Source: Pseudomonas triticifolii
GTDB taxonomy: Bacteria; Pseudomonadota; Gammaproteobacteria; Pseudomonadales; Pseudomonadaceae
Direction: 5' to 3'
Assembly: GCF_014358015.1 (NCBI RefSeq)
Contig: NZ_JACONV010000003.1
Coordinates: 62,001-126,000 of the forward strand
Length of the DNA: 64,000 nucleotides
Both the position numbers and the translations under genes were made by a program. Position 1 is the first letter of the stretch, and every line of letters starts with the position of its first letter. Below are positions 36,771-45,092 of this stretch, piece after piece. The notes beneath the pieces are model-generated. The model worked only from the letters and a program-made list of their open reading frames with translations, made no database searches and was not told the DNA's origin.

Positions 36771-38462
36771 TTACTTCTTGATGCCGAGCTTCTTCAGCTC
36801 TTCGTCACGCAGTTCGCGGCGCAGGATCTTGCCGACATTGGTGGTCGGCAGCGAATCGCGGAATTCCACACTGCGCGGTACCTTGTAGCCGGTCAGGTTG
36901 GCGCGCATATGCTCCATGACCTGATCCTTGGTGAGCGTCACGCCAGGTTTGGCGACCACAAACACCTTGATGGCTTCACCCGATTTCTCGTCCGGAATGC
37001 CAATGGCCGCGCACTGCAGAACGCCGGGCAGCGCCACCAGCACGTCTTCCAGCTCGTTGGGGTAGACGTTGAAACCGGAGATCAGAATCATGTCTTTCTT
37101 GCGATCAACGATACGCAGATAACCGTCAGGCTGAATGATTGCGATGTCACCGGTCTTGAGCCAGCCATCCGCATCAAGCAGCTCGTCAGTGGCTTCCTGG
37201 CGCTGCCAGTAACCTTTCATGACCTGCGGCCCCTTGACGCACAGCTCGCCGACTTCACCGAATGGCAGCTCATTGCCCGCGTCATCGATGACCTTGCACA
37301 AGGTCGACGGCACGGGGATGCCGATGGTGCCCATCTGGATCTTCTGGATCGGGTTGACGGTCGCCACCGGACTGGTTTCGGTCATGCCGTAACCTTCACA
37401 GATCGGACAATTGGTGACCTGCTTCCAGCGCTCGGCCGCCGCCTGCTGCAGCGCCATGCCACCGGACAGCGTGACTTTCAGTGCCGAGAAATCAAGGCTG
37501 CGGAAACCCTCGTTGTTGCACAAGGCAACGAACAGGGTGTTGAGCCCGACAAAACCGCTGAACTTCCATTTCGACAGTTCTTTCACCATCGCCGGCAGGT
37601 CACGCGGGTTGCTGATCAGCACGTTGTGGTTACCGATCAGCATCATCGCCATGCAGTGAAAGGTGAAGGCGTAGATGTGATACAGCGGCAATGGCGTGAT
37701 GAGGATCTCGCAACCTTCATTGAGGTTGGAGGCCATCAGCGCCTTGCACTGAAGCATGTTTGCGATCAGGTTGCGATGGGTGAGCATCGCCCCCTTGGCA
37801 ACGCCAGTGGTGCCGCCGGTGTATTGCAGCACAGCAACGTCGCAGCTCGCCGGCGAGACATCAGTCACGGGCTGACCACGCCCCTTGCCGAGAATATCGT
37901 TGAACCTGATGGCCTGCGGCAGGTGATAGGCCGGAACCATCTTCTTGACGTATTTGATGACGCTGTTGACCAGCAGACGCTTGAGTGGCGGCAGCATGTC
38001 GCCCACTTCAGTGACGATCACGTGCTTGATGCCGGTTTTGGGCACGACCTTCTCGGCCAGATGCGCCATGTTCGCCAGACACACCAACGCCTTGGCACCG
38101 GAGTCATTGAACTGGTGTTCCATTTCACGCGCGGTGTACAGAGGGTTGGTGTTGACCACGATCAGCCCGGCGCGGATCGCCCCAAAGACAGCGACCGGGT
38201 ACTGCAGCACGTTGGGCAGTTGCACGGCAATGCGATCGCCGGGCTTGAGGTCGGTATGTTGCTGAATCCAGGCGGCGAACGCGCCGGACAACTCGTACAG
38301 CTCGCCGTACGTGATCGTCTTGCCCAGATTGCTGAAAGCGGGTTTATCGGCGAAACGCTGGCAGGACTGCTTCAGAACCGCCTGGACGTTTGGATACTCA
38401 TCAGGGTTGATATCGGTGGGGATACCAGACGGGTATTTATCCTTCCAGAAGTTTTCAATCAT
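36771..38462 (-). CDS. fadD1: Long-chain fatty acid-CoA ligase FadD1
   Basis: 563 residues. Adenylate-forming family: P-loop YTGGTTGVAKGAM (~210-225), EGYGMTETSP, DGWLKTGDIA, DRKKDMILISGFNVYPNE and the terminal lysine in TTNVGKILRREL. It activates fatty acids to acyl-CoA at the inner membrane for beta-oxidation. It is very similar to the product of P. aeruginosa PA3299. It lies downstream of fadD2 in the same direction, but a strong terminator separates them, so each may have its own promoter. Confidence 0.94.
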   Translation of the reverse strand: MIENFWKDKYPSGIPTDINPDEYPNVQAVLKQSCQRFADKPAFSNLGKTITYGELYELSGAFAAWIQQHTDLKPGDRIAVQLPNVLQYPVAVFGAIRAGLIVVNTNPLYTAREMEHQFNDSGAKALVCLANMAHLAEKVVPKTGIKHVIVTEVGDMLPPLKRLLVNSVIKYVKKMVPAYHLPQAIRFNDILGKGRGQPVTDVSPASCDVAVLQYTGGTTGVAKGAMLTHRNLIANMLQCKALMASNLNEGCEILITPLPLYHIYAFTFHCMAMMLIGNHNVLISNPRDLPAMVKELSKWKFSGFVGLNTLFVALCNNEGFRSLDFSALKVTLSGGMALQQAAAERWKQVTNCPICEGYGMTETSPVATVNPIQKIQMGTIGIPVPSTLCKVIDDAGNELPFGEVGELCVKGPQVMKGYWQRQEATDELLDADGWLKTGDIAIIQPDGYLRIVDRKKDMILISGFNVYPNELEDVLVALPGVLQCAAIGIPDEKSGEAIKVFVVAKPGVTLTKDQVMEHMRANLTGYKVPRSVEFRDSLPTTNVGKILRRELRDEELKKLGIKK

Positions 38463-38819
38463 GCGGCCAGCTCCGTAGCGATAGCGAATTCTTCACACCG
38501 CTTTAGGCGATGATTTTTTTGTGTTTGGAATTATGCAGTAGACGCTCATTCGCTTCATGACAGGTCAAAAAGCGCGCCGAGAGTAGCAGCTTTGCCTAAG
38601 GCCGACTAGAGGCAAAGAAGGCCTCCACGGTCACAAAAGTGACTAGCAAGCACCAGGCAGTCACAACCTGCCATTCTACAGCCGCAAATATCGAAACCTC
38701 TGAAACCCTTGAGCCAGAGCGTCTACGGCAGGCGTTCTGAGCGTAGCCAAAAAAGTCTGGCCCCGCTTGCGAGTCACTGCGAGCGGGGCCAGACATGAGA
38801 AGCGACAGATTTTCTGCGT
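38463..38819. other. fadD2-fadD1 intergenic region
   Basis: 357 bases between the two ligase genes. It contains the fadD2 terminator at its right end and the fadD1 promoter at its left. No PsrA-like or FadR-like operator was recognised. Confidence 0.5.
38755..38794 (-). terminator. Strong intrinsic terminator of fadD2
   Basis: Stem GTCTGGCCCCGCT/AGCGGGGCCAGAC, 13 bp and perfect, with a 14-nt loop, followed on the minus strand by T6 (38749-38754). It lies 25 nt after the fadD2 stop. Confidence 0.9.
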
Positions 38820-40508
38820 TCAGGCGATATCGCGAAGCTCCCGGCGCAGGATCTTGCCGACCGGGGTCATGGGCAAGGAATCGCGCAGCACAATGTACTT
38901 GGGCACTTTGTACGCGGTGAAATTCGCTTTGCAGTAGGCCTTGAGCTCATCGACGCTGACCCCCGCCTCGCGCGCCACCACGAACAGTTTGACCGCCTCG
39001 CCAGAGCGCTCGTCCGGCACGCCGATACAAGCGCAACTGGCGACCTTGGGATGGGCCATGACCACGTCTTCGATCTCGTTGGGGTAAACGTTGAAGCCGG
39101 ACACGATGATCAGGTCTTTCTTGCGGTCCACGATGCTGACGAAGCCATCGGCGCCGATCACGGCAATGTCCCCGGTCTTGAACCAGCCCTCGGCGTCCAG
39201 CGATTCGGCGGTGGCTTCGGGGCGATTCCAGTAGCCTTTCATGACCTGCGGCCCTTTGATACACAACTCGCCACGTTCGCCGAACGCCAGTTCCGTGCCC
39301 TCATCATCAATGACCTTCATGCCGGTGCCCGGCACCGGAATACCGACAGTGCCCAGCCGCGCCAGCGCGCCGTAGGGGTTTGCACTGGCGACTGGCGACG
39401 TCTCGGTCAGTCCATAACCTTCGACGATCGCGCAGCCGGTGATCTGTGCCCAGCGCTCGGCCGTGGCCTTGACCAGCGCAGTGCCGCCCGAGTTGGTGCT
39501 CTTGAAGGACGAGAAGTCCAGATTCTTGAAGTCCGGGTGGTTCATCAGGGCCACGAACAGGGTGTTGAGCCCGATCATGGCGGTGAACTTCCACTTGCCG
39601 AGTTCCTTGATGAAGCCGCCGATGTCCCGGGGATTGGTGATCAGAATGTTATGGTTGCCGCTGATCATCATGCACATGCAGTTCGCAGTGAATGCGTAGA
39701 TGTGATAGAGCGGCAGCGGCGCGATCATCACCTCCTTGCCTTCTTCGAACATCATCCCGCCATCAGGGGACTGCTGGCGCATGCAGGCATAGACCTGCTG
39801 CATGTTGGCGACCAGATTGCCGTGGGTCAGCATCGCGCCCTTGGCAAGTCCGGTGGTACCGCCGGTGTATTGCAGCACTGCGACGTCGTCCAGCCCGACC
39901 GTGACCGGTTGCACCGGCTGGCCCTGCCCTTGGCGCAGCACGCTTTTGAAGCTGATGGCCTGAGGCAGGTCATAGGCCGGGACCATTTTCTTGACCCTGG
40001 CGACGATAGTGTTGATCAGCCACCCTTTGGCGGGCGACTGCATGTCGCCCATTTTTACTTCAATCAGGTAGCGAAGCTCGGTGTCAGGCAGCACTTCCTG
40101 CACCAGCTTGCCGAACAGGTTCAGGTACACCAACGCTTTGGCGCCGGAATCCTTGAACTGGTGGCGCATCTCGCGTGCGGTGTACAGCGGATTGGTGTTG
40201 ACCACGATCAGCCCGGCGCGCATGGCACCGAAGACGGCAATCGGGTATTGCAACAGGTTGGGCATTTGCACGGCGATACGGTCGCCGGGCACCAGATCGG
40301 TGTGCTGCTGCAGATAACTGGCGAATGCCGCCGAATGACGCTCCAGATCTGCGTAGGTCAGCGTGACGCCCATATTGCTGAAGGCAGGTCGGTCTGCAAA
40401 CTTCCTGCAGCAGCGCTCGAACACCTCCAGGACCGACCGATAGGCGTGCAGATCCAGCTCAGAGGTGACCCCTGCAGGGCGTTTGTCGTTCCAGAATTCA
40501 GGTTGCAT
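38820..40508 (-). CDS. fadD2: Long-chain fatty acid-CoA ligase FadD2
   Basis: 562 residues, a close paralogue of the neighbouring FadD1 with the same motifs: YTGGTTGLAKGAM, EGYGLTETSP, EGWFKTGDIA, DRKKDLIIVSGFNVYPNE and TPVGKILRREL. The tandem pair matches the PA3299-PA3300 arrangement of P. aeruginosa, where the two enzymes differ in chain-length preference. It is divergent from the hydrolase/phaJ1 pair. The ATG is preceded by an A-rich GAGGATAAAAATA leader. Confidence 0.93.
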   Translation of the reverse strand: MQPEFWNDKRPAGVTSELDLHAYRSVLEVFERCCRKFADRPAFSNMGVTLTYADLERHSAAFASYLQQHTDLVPGDRIAVQMPNLLQYPIAVFGAMRAGLIVVNTNPLYTAREMRHQFKDSGAKALVYLNLFGKLVQEVLPDTELRYLIEVKMGDMQSPAKGWLINTIVARVKKMVPAYDLPQAISFKSVLRQGQGQPVQPVTVGLDDVAVLQYTGGTTGLAKGAMLTHGNLVANMQQVYACMRQQSPDGGMMFEEGKEVMIAPLPLYHIYAFTANCMCMMISGNHNILITNPRDIGGFIKELGKWKFTAMIGLNTLFVALMNHPDFKNLDFSSFKSTNSGGTALVKATAERWAQITGCAIVEGYGLTETSPVASANPYGALARLGTVGIPVPGTGMKVIDDEGTELAFGERGELCIKGPQVMKGYWNRPEATAESLDAEGWFKTGDIAVIGADGFVSIVDRKKDLIIVSGFNVYPNEIEDVVMAHPKVASCACIGVPDERSGEAVKLFVVAREAGVSVDELKAYCKANFTAYKVPKYIVLRDSLPMTPVGKILRRELRDIA

Positions 40509-40715
40509 TATTTTTATCCTCTTCCCTGCTTATGCCTGGCCCGCAGTTCAATGTTCGGGACTGGCCCGACGTTAGCAGCTAAAGCCAGGAAGGCAAATAT
40601 CCGTGTTGTCGTCATCATTGCTGTGAATCTTGCAGCCTGTCAGGTTGCAATCAGCCTTGAGCTATACACTCAAGCATACATTCTCCAGGCAGCCGCTCCA
40701 GATCGGGAAATCGCC

Positions 40716-41660
40716 ATGAAGCACGAAACATTCTGGCTCGACGCCAGCGGCCATTGCCGCCTCTTCGTCAATGCGTGGCTGCCGGACACACCGCCCAGGG
40801 CCATTGTGATGTTATGCCACGGCATGGCCGAGCACAGTGGCCGCTACGCGCGGTTGGGCACTGCGCTATGCGCCGCCGGGATCGGGCTGTATGCCCACGA
40901 TCAGCGCGGCCATGGCAAGACCGCAGCGCAAGGACGACTGGGGCATTTTGCCCGGCGCGACGGCTGGAACAAGGTGGTGGACGATCTGGCCACGCTGAGC
41001 CAGTCCATCGGTCAGCGGCATCCGGACACTGCGTTGTTCCTGTTCGGGCACAGCATGGGCAGCTACATCGCACAGGCGTTCCTGATGCACCACGGCGCGA
41101 GCCTGCAGGGCGCGATTCTCAGCGGCTCCAACTTCCAGCCCGCGGCGCTGTATCGCAGCGCCAGACTCATCGCCCGGTTCGAGCGTCTGCGCCAAGGGCC
41201 GGAGGGGCGCAGCAAGCTGATTGAATGGTTGTCGTTCGGCACCTTCAACAAGGCGTTCAAGCCCAACCGCACCTGTTTTGACTGGCTCAGCCGTGACCAG
41301 GATGAGGTGGACAAGTACATTGATGACCCGCTGTGCGGCTTCCGCTGCACCAATCAGTTCTGGCTGGATCTGCTGGGCGGGCTGGAGAAAATCAGCAAGC
41401 GTTCGAACCTTGCGCAGATCGATTCAACCCTTCCTTTGCTGATTATTGGCGGCGAATGTGATCCGGTGAGCGCCGGCAAGCGTCTGAAAGATCTTGCCGA
41501 CGCATTGGCAGGAGCCGGTCATCAAGTGTTACAACTTAATGTTTACCCGCAAGCGCGTCACGAACTGCTCAACGACACCCACCGCGATGAGGTCACACGT
41601 GACCTGCTCGACTGGCTGCAGTATGCCCTGGACCAGCCGAGACCGCGCCGGGCCGAATGA
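40716..41660 (+). CDS. Alpha/beta hydrolase, lysophospholipase/MAG-lipase type
   Basis: 314 residues from the ATG at 40716 (GGGAAA upstream). The Hydrolase_4 pattern is clear: MLCHGMAEHSGRYARLG, HDQRGHGKTA, nucleophile in LFGHSMGSYIAQAF, GGECDPVSAGK and YPQARHELLND with the catalytic His. Such enzymes release fatty acids from monoacylglycerol or lysophospholipid. It corresponds in position to PA3301, and its place between fadD2 and phaJ1 suggests that the released acids feed the ligases. Location cytoplasmic, as no signal peptide is seen. Confidence 0.88.
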   Translation: MKHETFWLDASGHCRLFVNAWLPDTPPRAIVMLCHGMAEHSGRYARLGTALCAAGIGLYAHDQRGHGKTAAQGRLGHFARRDGWNKVVDDLATLSQSIGQRHPDTALFLFGHSMGSYIAQAFLMHHGASLQGAILSGSNFQPAALYRSARLIARFERLRQGPEGRSKLIEWLSFGTFNKAFKPNRTCFDWLSRDQDEVDKYIDDPLCGFRCTNQFWLDLLGGLEKISKRSNLAQIDSTLPLLIIGGECDPVSAGKRLKDLADALAGAGHQVLQLNVYPQARHELLNDTHRDEVTRDLLDWLQYALDQPRPRRAE

Positions 41661-41701
41661 CGCGATGTGTTCCATACCCTTTTATTGCTCAGGACAGCCA
41701 C

Positions 41702-42172
41702 ATGACTCAAGTCACCAACACGCCTTACGAAGCCCTTGAAGTCGGTCAGACCGCCAGCTACAGCAAGACGGTCCACGAGCGCGATATCCAGCTGTTCGCC
41801 GCCATGTCCGGTGACCACAACCCGGTCCATCTGGACGCTGAATACGCCGCCAAGACCATGTTCAAGGAGCGTATCGCTCACGGCATGTTCAGTGGCGCAC
41901 TGATCAGCGCCGCCGTGGCGTGTGAGTTGCCTGGGCCGGGCACCATCTACATTGGCCAGCAGATGACCTTTCAAAAGCCGGTCAAACTGGGCGACACCCT
42001 GACCGTGCGCCTGGAAATTCTCGAAAAGCTGCCGAAATTCCGCGTGCGCATCGCTACCCGTGTGTTCAACCAGAACGATGAGCTGGTCGTGGACGGCGAA
42101 GCGGAAATCCTCGCTCCGCGCAAACAGCAGACCGTCGACCTGACTGTGCTGCCGGAAATCACGTTCGGCTGA
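41702..42172 (+). CDS. phaJ1: (R)-specific enoyl-CoA hydratase
   Basis: 156 residues from the ATG at 41702, exactly the length of P. aeruginosa PhaJ1 (PA3302). MaoC/hot-dog fold with the hydratase-2 motif LFAAMSGDHNPVHLD, placing catalytic D38 and H43. It converts enoyl-CoA from beta-oxidation to (R)-3-hydroxyacyl-CoA, which can enter polyhydroxyalkanoate synthesis. It starts 41 nt after the hydrolase stop, so a two-gene operon is likely. A strong hairpin closes it. Confidence 0.9.
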   Translation: MTQVTNTPYEALEVGQTASYSKTVHERDIQLFAAMSGDHNPVHLDAEYAAKTMFKERIAHGMFSGALISAAVACELPGPGTIYIGQQMTFQKPVKLGDTLTVRLEILEKLPKFRVRIATRVFNQNDELVVDGEAEILAPRKQQTVDLTVLPEITFG

Positions 42173-42179
42173 TTCGAAT

Positions 42180-42216
42180 GGCCGGACATGCGTGACGACG
42201 CATGCCCGGCCTTGCC
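42180..42216 (+). terminator. Hairpin terminator after phaJ1
   Basis: A 14-bp stem (GGCCGGACATGCGT paired with ACGCATGCCCGGCC, one mismatch) with a tetraloop starts 7 nt after the stop. The T-tract is short (TTG), so efficiency is uncertain. Confidence 0.65.
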
Positions 42217-42273
42217 CTGTAGCCCCCTCCTTCGCCAGGCACTCAGCCCGGCACCGGTTCACGCGCCCCTCGT

Positions 42274-42301
42274 GGAACTGATTTCGTGCAACGCCCACTC
42301 A
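42274..42301 (+). promoter_or_regulatory. hrp box (HrpL-dependent promoter)
   Basis: GGAACT (42274-42279), a 15-nt spacer and CCACTCA (42295-42301) match the HrpL promoter consensus GGAACY-N15/16-CCACNNA without a mismatch. It is 62 nt upstream of the hopAK1 ATG. Confidence 0.95.
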
Positions 42302-42363
42302 GAGGCAAGCAGCATTTCTCTGGGATCACGAACCGTTCACTCCCGCAGGCGGGGACCGCACGC

Positions 42364-44010
42364 ATGAATACCATCAACCGAAACTACTACCCCGCTCCCG
42401 GCTTATCTGCGTCGGCCGTCAATCCGGCACCCGAAAGCACTGCCCTGCCGCCAGGCTTTGGCGCAGGCCAGACGAGCCATACGATTGATTTCAGCTCGCC
42501 CCAGCAGAAGGCTGCGATGAGTGCGGCACCCGGTAGCTTGCGTGCCGGAGCCCAACTGACTCAGACAAACGCCTGCTCATCCAGCCCGCAAGGCGCGGAC
42601 GGCGCATTGACGCTGAACAAACTGGTAGAGGCGATCCGCAGCGTTCTCAAGGAACTGATTTCACTGTTGACGGGTGATCGGCAGCAGCAACCGGCATCGG
42701 CACCACAGTCCAGCGCGCAGCCGCAAAGTCGCAACACACCGGCCAATCCTCAACCTTCTGGTGCTGGATCGACGCCGACAACACCGTCACAGTCGACATC
42801 TCGTTCAGTGCCGCCTGCAACAGAAAAGCCCTTCGAGGTGCGCAACGACCCGACGACAGACCATTCGGTCACAGTGCAGAAAAAACAGACAGCCACGCCA
42901 CCTCCAGCAGCAGACCCCACGAGCATCCCGCTTCATAAAGCACGCACAAAAGAGGATGAGACAAAGCCGCCGCTGGCCAGCGATCCGGTTGTGCCAGCCA
43001 TCAAACACCCGGCTATTGATCAGACGCCGACAGCCCCTGAAAAAGCGGCAAACCCGGTCACTCGCTCAGCCCATCCCAAAGGTGACGGCGTAGACATGTC
43101 CGGCATGGTCGGTTTCGCCAAGACGTCCAACACCACCGGCGGCAATGGTGGTGAGGTCGTCACAGTCAATACCGTGGAAGAGCTGCAGAAAAGCCTCGCC
43201 GACGACAAGGCCCGCACCGTTCGCCTCGGTGCCGATCTGTCTGCCGATAGCAAAGTGACAGTGAAATTCGGTGCCAACAAAACCCTGCTCGGCACGGAGA
43301 AAGGCAATGGTCTGCACAACATTTACCTGGCCAATGACAAAGGTGCCAGTAACGACATTTTCCAGAACCTGAACTTCAGCCACGACAGCCGCTACCGTGA
43401 AAACAACGATATGCAGATGTATATCAACAGTGGTGAGCGTTACTGGCTGGACCACAACACCTTTTCAGGCACCAAGGACCAGAACCCGACAGGGCTGGAC
43501 AAGCTGCTTTACGTCGGAGGCACGGCCGACAATGTCAGCCTGACCAATTCGAAGTTCCAGAACAATGAATACGGCGTGATCCTTGGCCAGCCGGACGACT
43601 CGGCGCAAGCCAAGGCGGCCTACAAGGGTTACCCGCACATGACCATCGCCAACAACCTGTTCAACAACCTCGACGTTCGCGCGCCCGGCCTGATGCGTCA
43701 TGGCAACTTCGATGTTTACAACAACCTGGTCGACGACTTCCATCTGGGCTTCACCGCGACCGGTGATGCAACCATCCTGTCCCAGGCCAACTACTTCCAG
43801 AAGGGCGTGGACACCGCCAACAACCCTAGCAATCAGGGCGTACTGGATGACAAGGGCGACGCGCACTTCAAGGACATCGGCAGCAACGTCAGTTTCACCC
43901 AGAAATCACCCACCACCGCCTGGACGCCGCCCTATCAGCGCGACGTGAAGACCGCCGAAGAAGCCAAGGCCTATAACCTGGCGAACGCTGGAGCCAGAAC
44001 AGGTAACTGA
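42364..44010 (+). CDS. hopAK1: Type III-secreted harpin-like pectate lyase protein HopAK1
   Basis: 548 residues. The first ~60 are rich in Ser, Pro and Ala with few acidic residues, as in type III signals. A low-complexity Pro/Gln/Ser/Thr region (~115-235) follows. The C-terminal ~300 residues are a pectate lyase-like beta-helix beginning at GMVGFAKTSNTTGGNGG, with YWLDHNTFSG and LLYVGGTADNVSLTNSKF. The layout matches HopAK1 (545 aa in DC3000) rather than the shorter HrpW. Such proteins act in the apoplast or cell wall as secretion helpers. Expression through HrpL is indicated by the hrp box. It stands outside any hrp cluster in this window. Confidence 0.9.
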   Translation: MNTINRNYYPAPGLSASAVNPAPESTALPPGFGAGQTSHTIDFSSPQQKAAMSAAPGSLRAGAQLTQTNACSSSPQGADGALTLNKLVEAIRSVLKELISLLTGDRQQQPASAPQSSAQPQSRNTPANPQPSGAGSTPTTPSQSTSRSVPPATEKPFEVRNDPTTDHSVTVQKKQTATPPPAADPTSIPLHKARTKEDETKPPLASDPVVPAIKHPAIDQTPTAPEKAANPVTRSAHPKGDGVDMSGMVGFAKTSNTTGGNGGEVVTVNTVEELQKSLADDKARTVRLGADLSADSKVTVKFGANKTLLGTEKGNGLHNIYLANDKGASNDIFQNLNFSHDSRYRENNDMQMYINSGERYWLDHNTFSGTKDQNPTGLDKLLYVGGTADNVSLTNSKFQNNEYGVILGQPDDSAQAKAAYKGYPHMTIANNLFNNLDVRAPGLMRHGNFDVYNNLVDDFHLGFTATGDATILSQANYFQKGVDTANNPSNQGVLDDKGDAHFKDIGSNVSFTQKSPTTAWTPPYQRDVKTAEEAKAYNLANAGARTGN

Positions 44011-44031
44011 TGAATGTGCGCACGAAAAAAA

Positions 44032-44047
44032 GGCGACCGAAGTCGCC
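44032..44047 (-). terminator. Intrinsic terminator facing hopAK1
   Basis: GGCGAC/GTCGCC with a CGAA loop, followed on the minus strand by T7 (44025-44031). It would stop leftward transcription from the small gene at 44221-44379 before it reaches hopAK1. Confidence 0.75.
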
Positions 44048-44220
44048 CAAGTGCCTTGCGTGCTCATTGACGGACGGTTGGTCAGGAACGTCTTCATGAC
44101 CCATCCATTGAGATCAGATTAGTCACAACGACACTCAGGGCAATTGACTCAGGTCAATACTGGCGCAATTTGTCGCTTGCGATTCAAGGCTCGGCAGTTA
44201 GTAGGGCAGATAAGCGGTCA

Positions 44221-44379
44221 TCAACGCTTCTTGGGCTTTTTCTTCGGTTTTTTCTTGCCGCTCAACGGCATCGCCTGCTCGAAAGCATTGCGCACCTCGT
44301 TCAGGCGTTTGTCGTTCAGGTCATGAACGCGTTTGGCGCGCTCGGCGCCCAGATCGATCAATTTGCCATCGTCGCTCAT
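44221..44379 (-). CDS. 52-residue protein with Lys-rich tail
   Basis: The frame starts at the ATG at 44379 and ends with TGA at 44221. The product begins MSDDGKLIDLGAERAKRVHD and ends with a very basic tail (GKKKPKKKPKKR). The middle (LNDKRLNEVRNAFEQAMP) should form an amphipathic helix. I recall near-identical short proteins in other pseudomonads. The tail suggests nucleic-acid or ribosome contact, which is speculation. A U-rich terminator 174 nt downstream supports real transcription. Confidence 0.8.
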   Translation of the reverse strand: MSDDGKLIDLGAERAKRVHDLNDKRLNEVRNAFEQAMPLSGKKKPKKKPKKR

Positions 44380-44492
44380 GGTTTTGCAGCTCTCGGACAC
44401 GGGGAATCATCGCCAATAATGCTCAATAGCATCGGCGATGACCAGTCAGGAACATGAAGGCAGGTGCAAGACCATCAAAAACACGCCAGGCG

Positions 44493-44511
44493 GCATCCTC
44501 TTACGGGATGC
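44493..44511 (-). terminator. Possible terminator of the Gln-rich small protein gene
   Basis: A GCATCC/GGATGC stem with a 7-nt loop lies 7 nt after the stop of the 44518-44859 gene. On the minus strand a T5 run follows ~15 nt later, behind a second short GCC/GGC pairing. Confidence 0.45.
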
Positions 44512-44517
44512 TCGACC

Positions 44518-44859
44518 TCAAATCTGGATATCGACCCACAAACCCTGGCGCGGCTCATCGTCGATCAATGGCACGACAGGCACGGTATTGTCGGCATTGA
44601 GCGAGTCACCCGGAATCACCAGGCCTTGATACTCCTCGCCTTCTTCCCCGCTGCGGCCTTGATGTTGCTGCTGCTGACGCTGCTGTTCTTCACGTAACAG
44701 CAAGGCGCTGCGCTCGGTGTCTTCATTGCGCAGGTCGATGGAGGTCTCGTTGGAACTCTCCTGTACGGGTGCGACAGGCGGGATATCCGGCACGCGCTTG
44801 GCCGGGTCCATCTGGGACGTGACCGGTACCACACTCAGCGGAAGCATAGGTTGCAGCAT
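44518..44859 (-). CDS. Small Pro/Gln/Glu-rich protein, unknown function
   Basis: 113 residues. GAGGAGAT lies 5 nt before the ATG, an unusually strong site. No signal peptide or membrane helix. The centre is charged and glutamine-rich (LLLREEQQRQQQQHQG) and should be helical; the ends are Pro/Val-rich (VPDIPPVAPVQ, NTVPVVPLI) with a conserved-looking PRQGLWVDIQI terminus. Similar proteins exist in pseudomonads with no reliable name. It is divergent from rapA over 233 nt. Confidence 0.78.
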   Translation of the reverse strand: MLQPMLPLSVVPVTSQMDPAKRVPDIPPVAPVQESSNETSIDLRNEDTERSALLLREEQQRQQQQHQGRSGEEGEEYQGLVIPGDSLNADNTVPVVPLIDDEPRQGLWVDIQI

Positions 44860-45092
44860 GGTTTATCTCCTCTTACCGGGCTTTCGGCCGTCTGCTCGTC
44901 AACTTGAACAGCTTTGTAATAGGCTGTAATAATTTGTACGGATTTTTTTGACTATGTTTAATGAATTTAGTGCCAAGGACAGGAAAATTTACTGATCGGC
45001 CGTCAATCCGTGGTGTTTTTCAACGCCGCCTTTGGTCTTCAGGGCGCGTTCCGTTAACATAGTCGGCTTTTTCAAGTCGGGAGACAGGCAGC

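Noticed and set aside
39051..40715. Very long open frame opposite fadD2 running into the hydrolase gene
   Set aside because: It is the antisense of a well-supported ligase gene in high-GC DNA. The hydrolase has its own ATG with a ribosome binding site at 40716.
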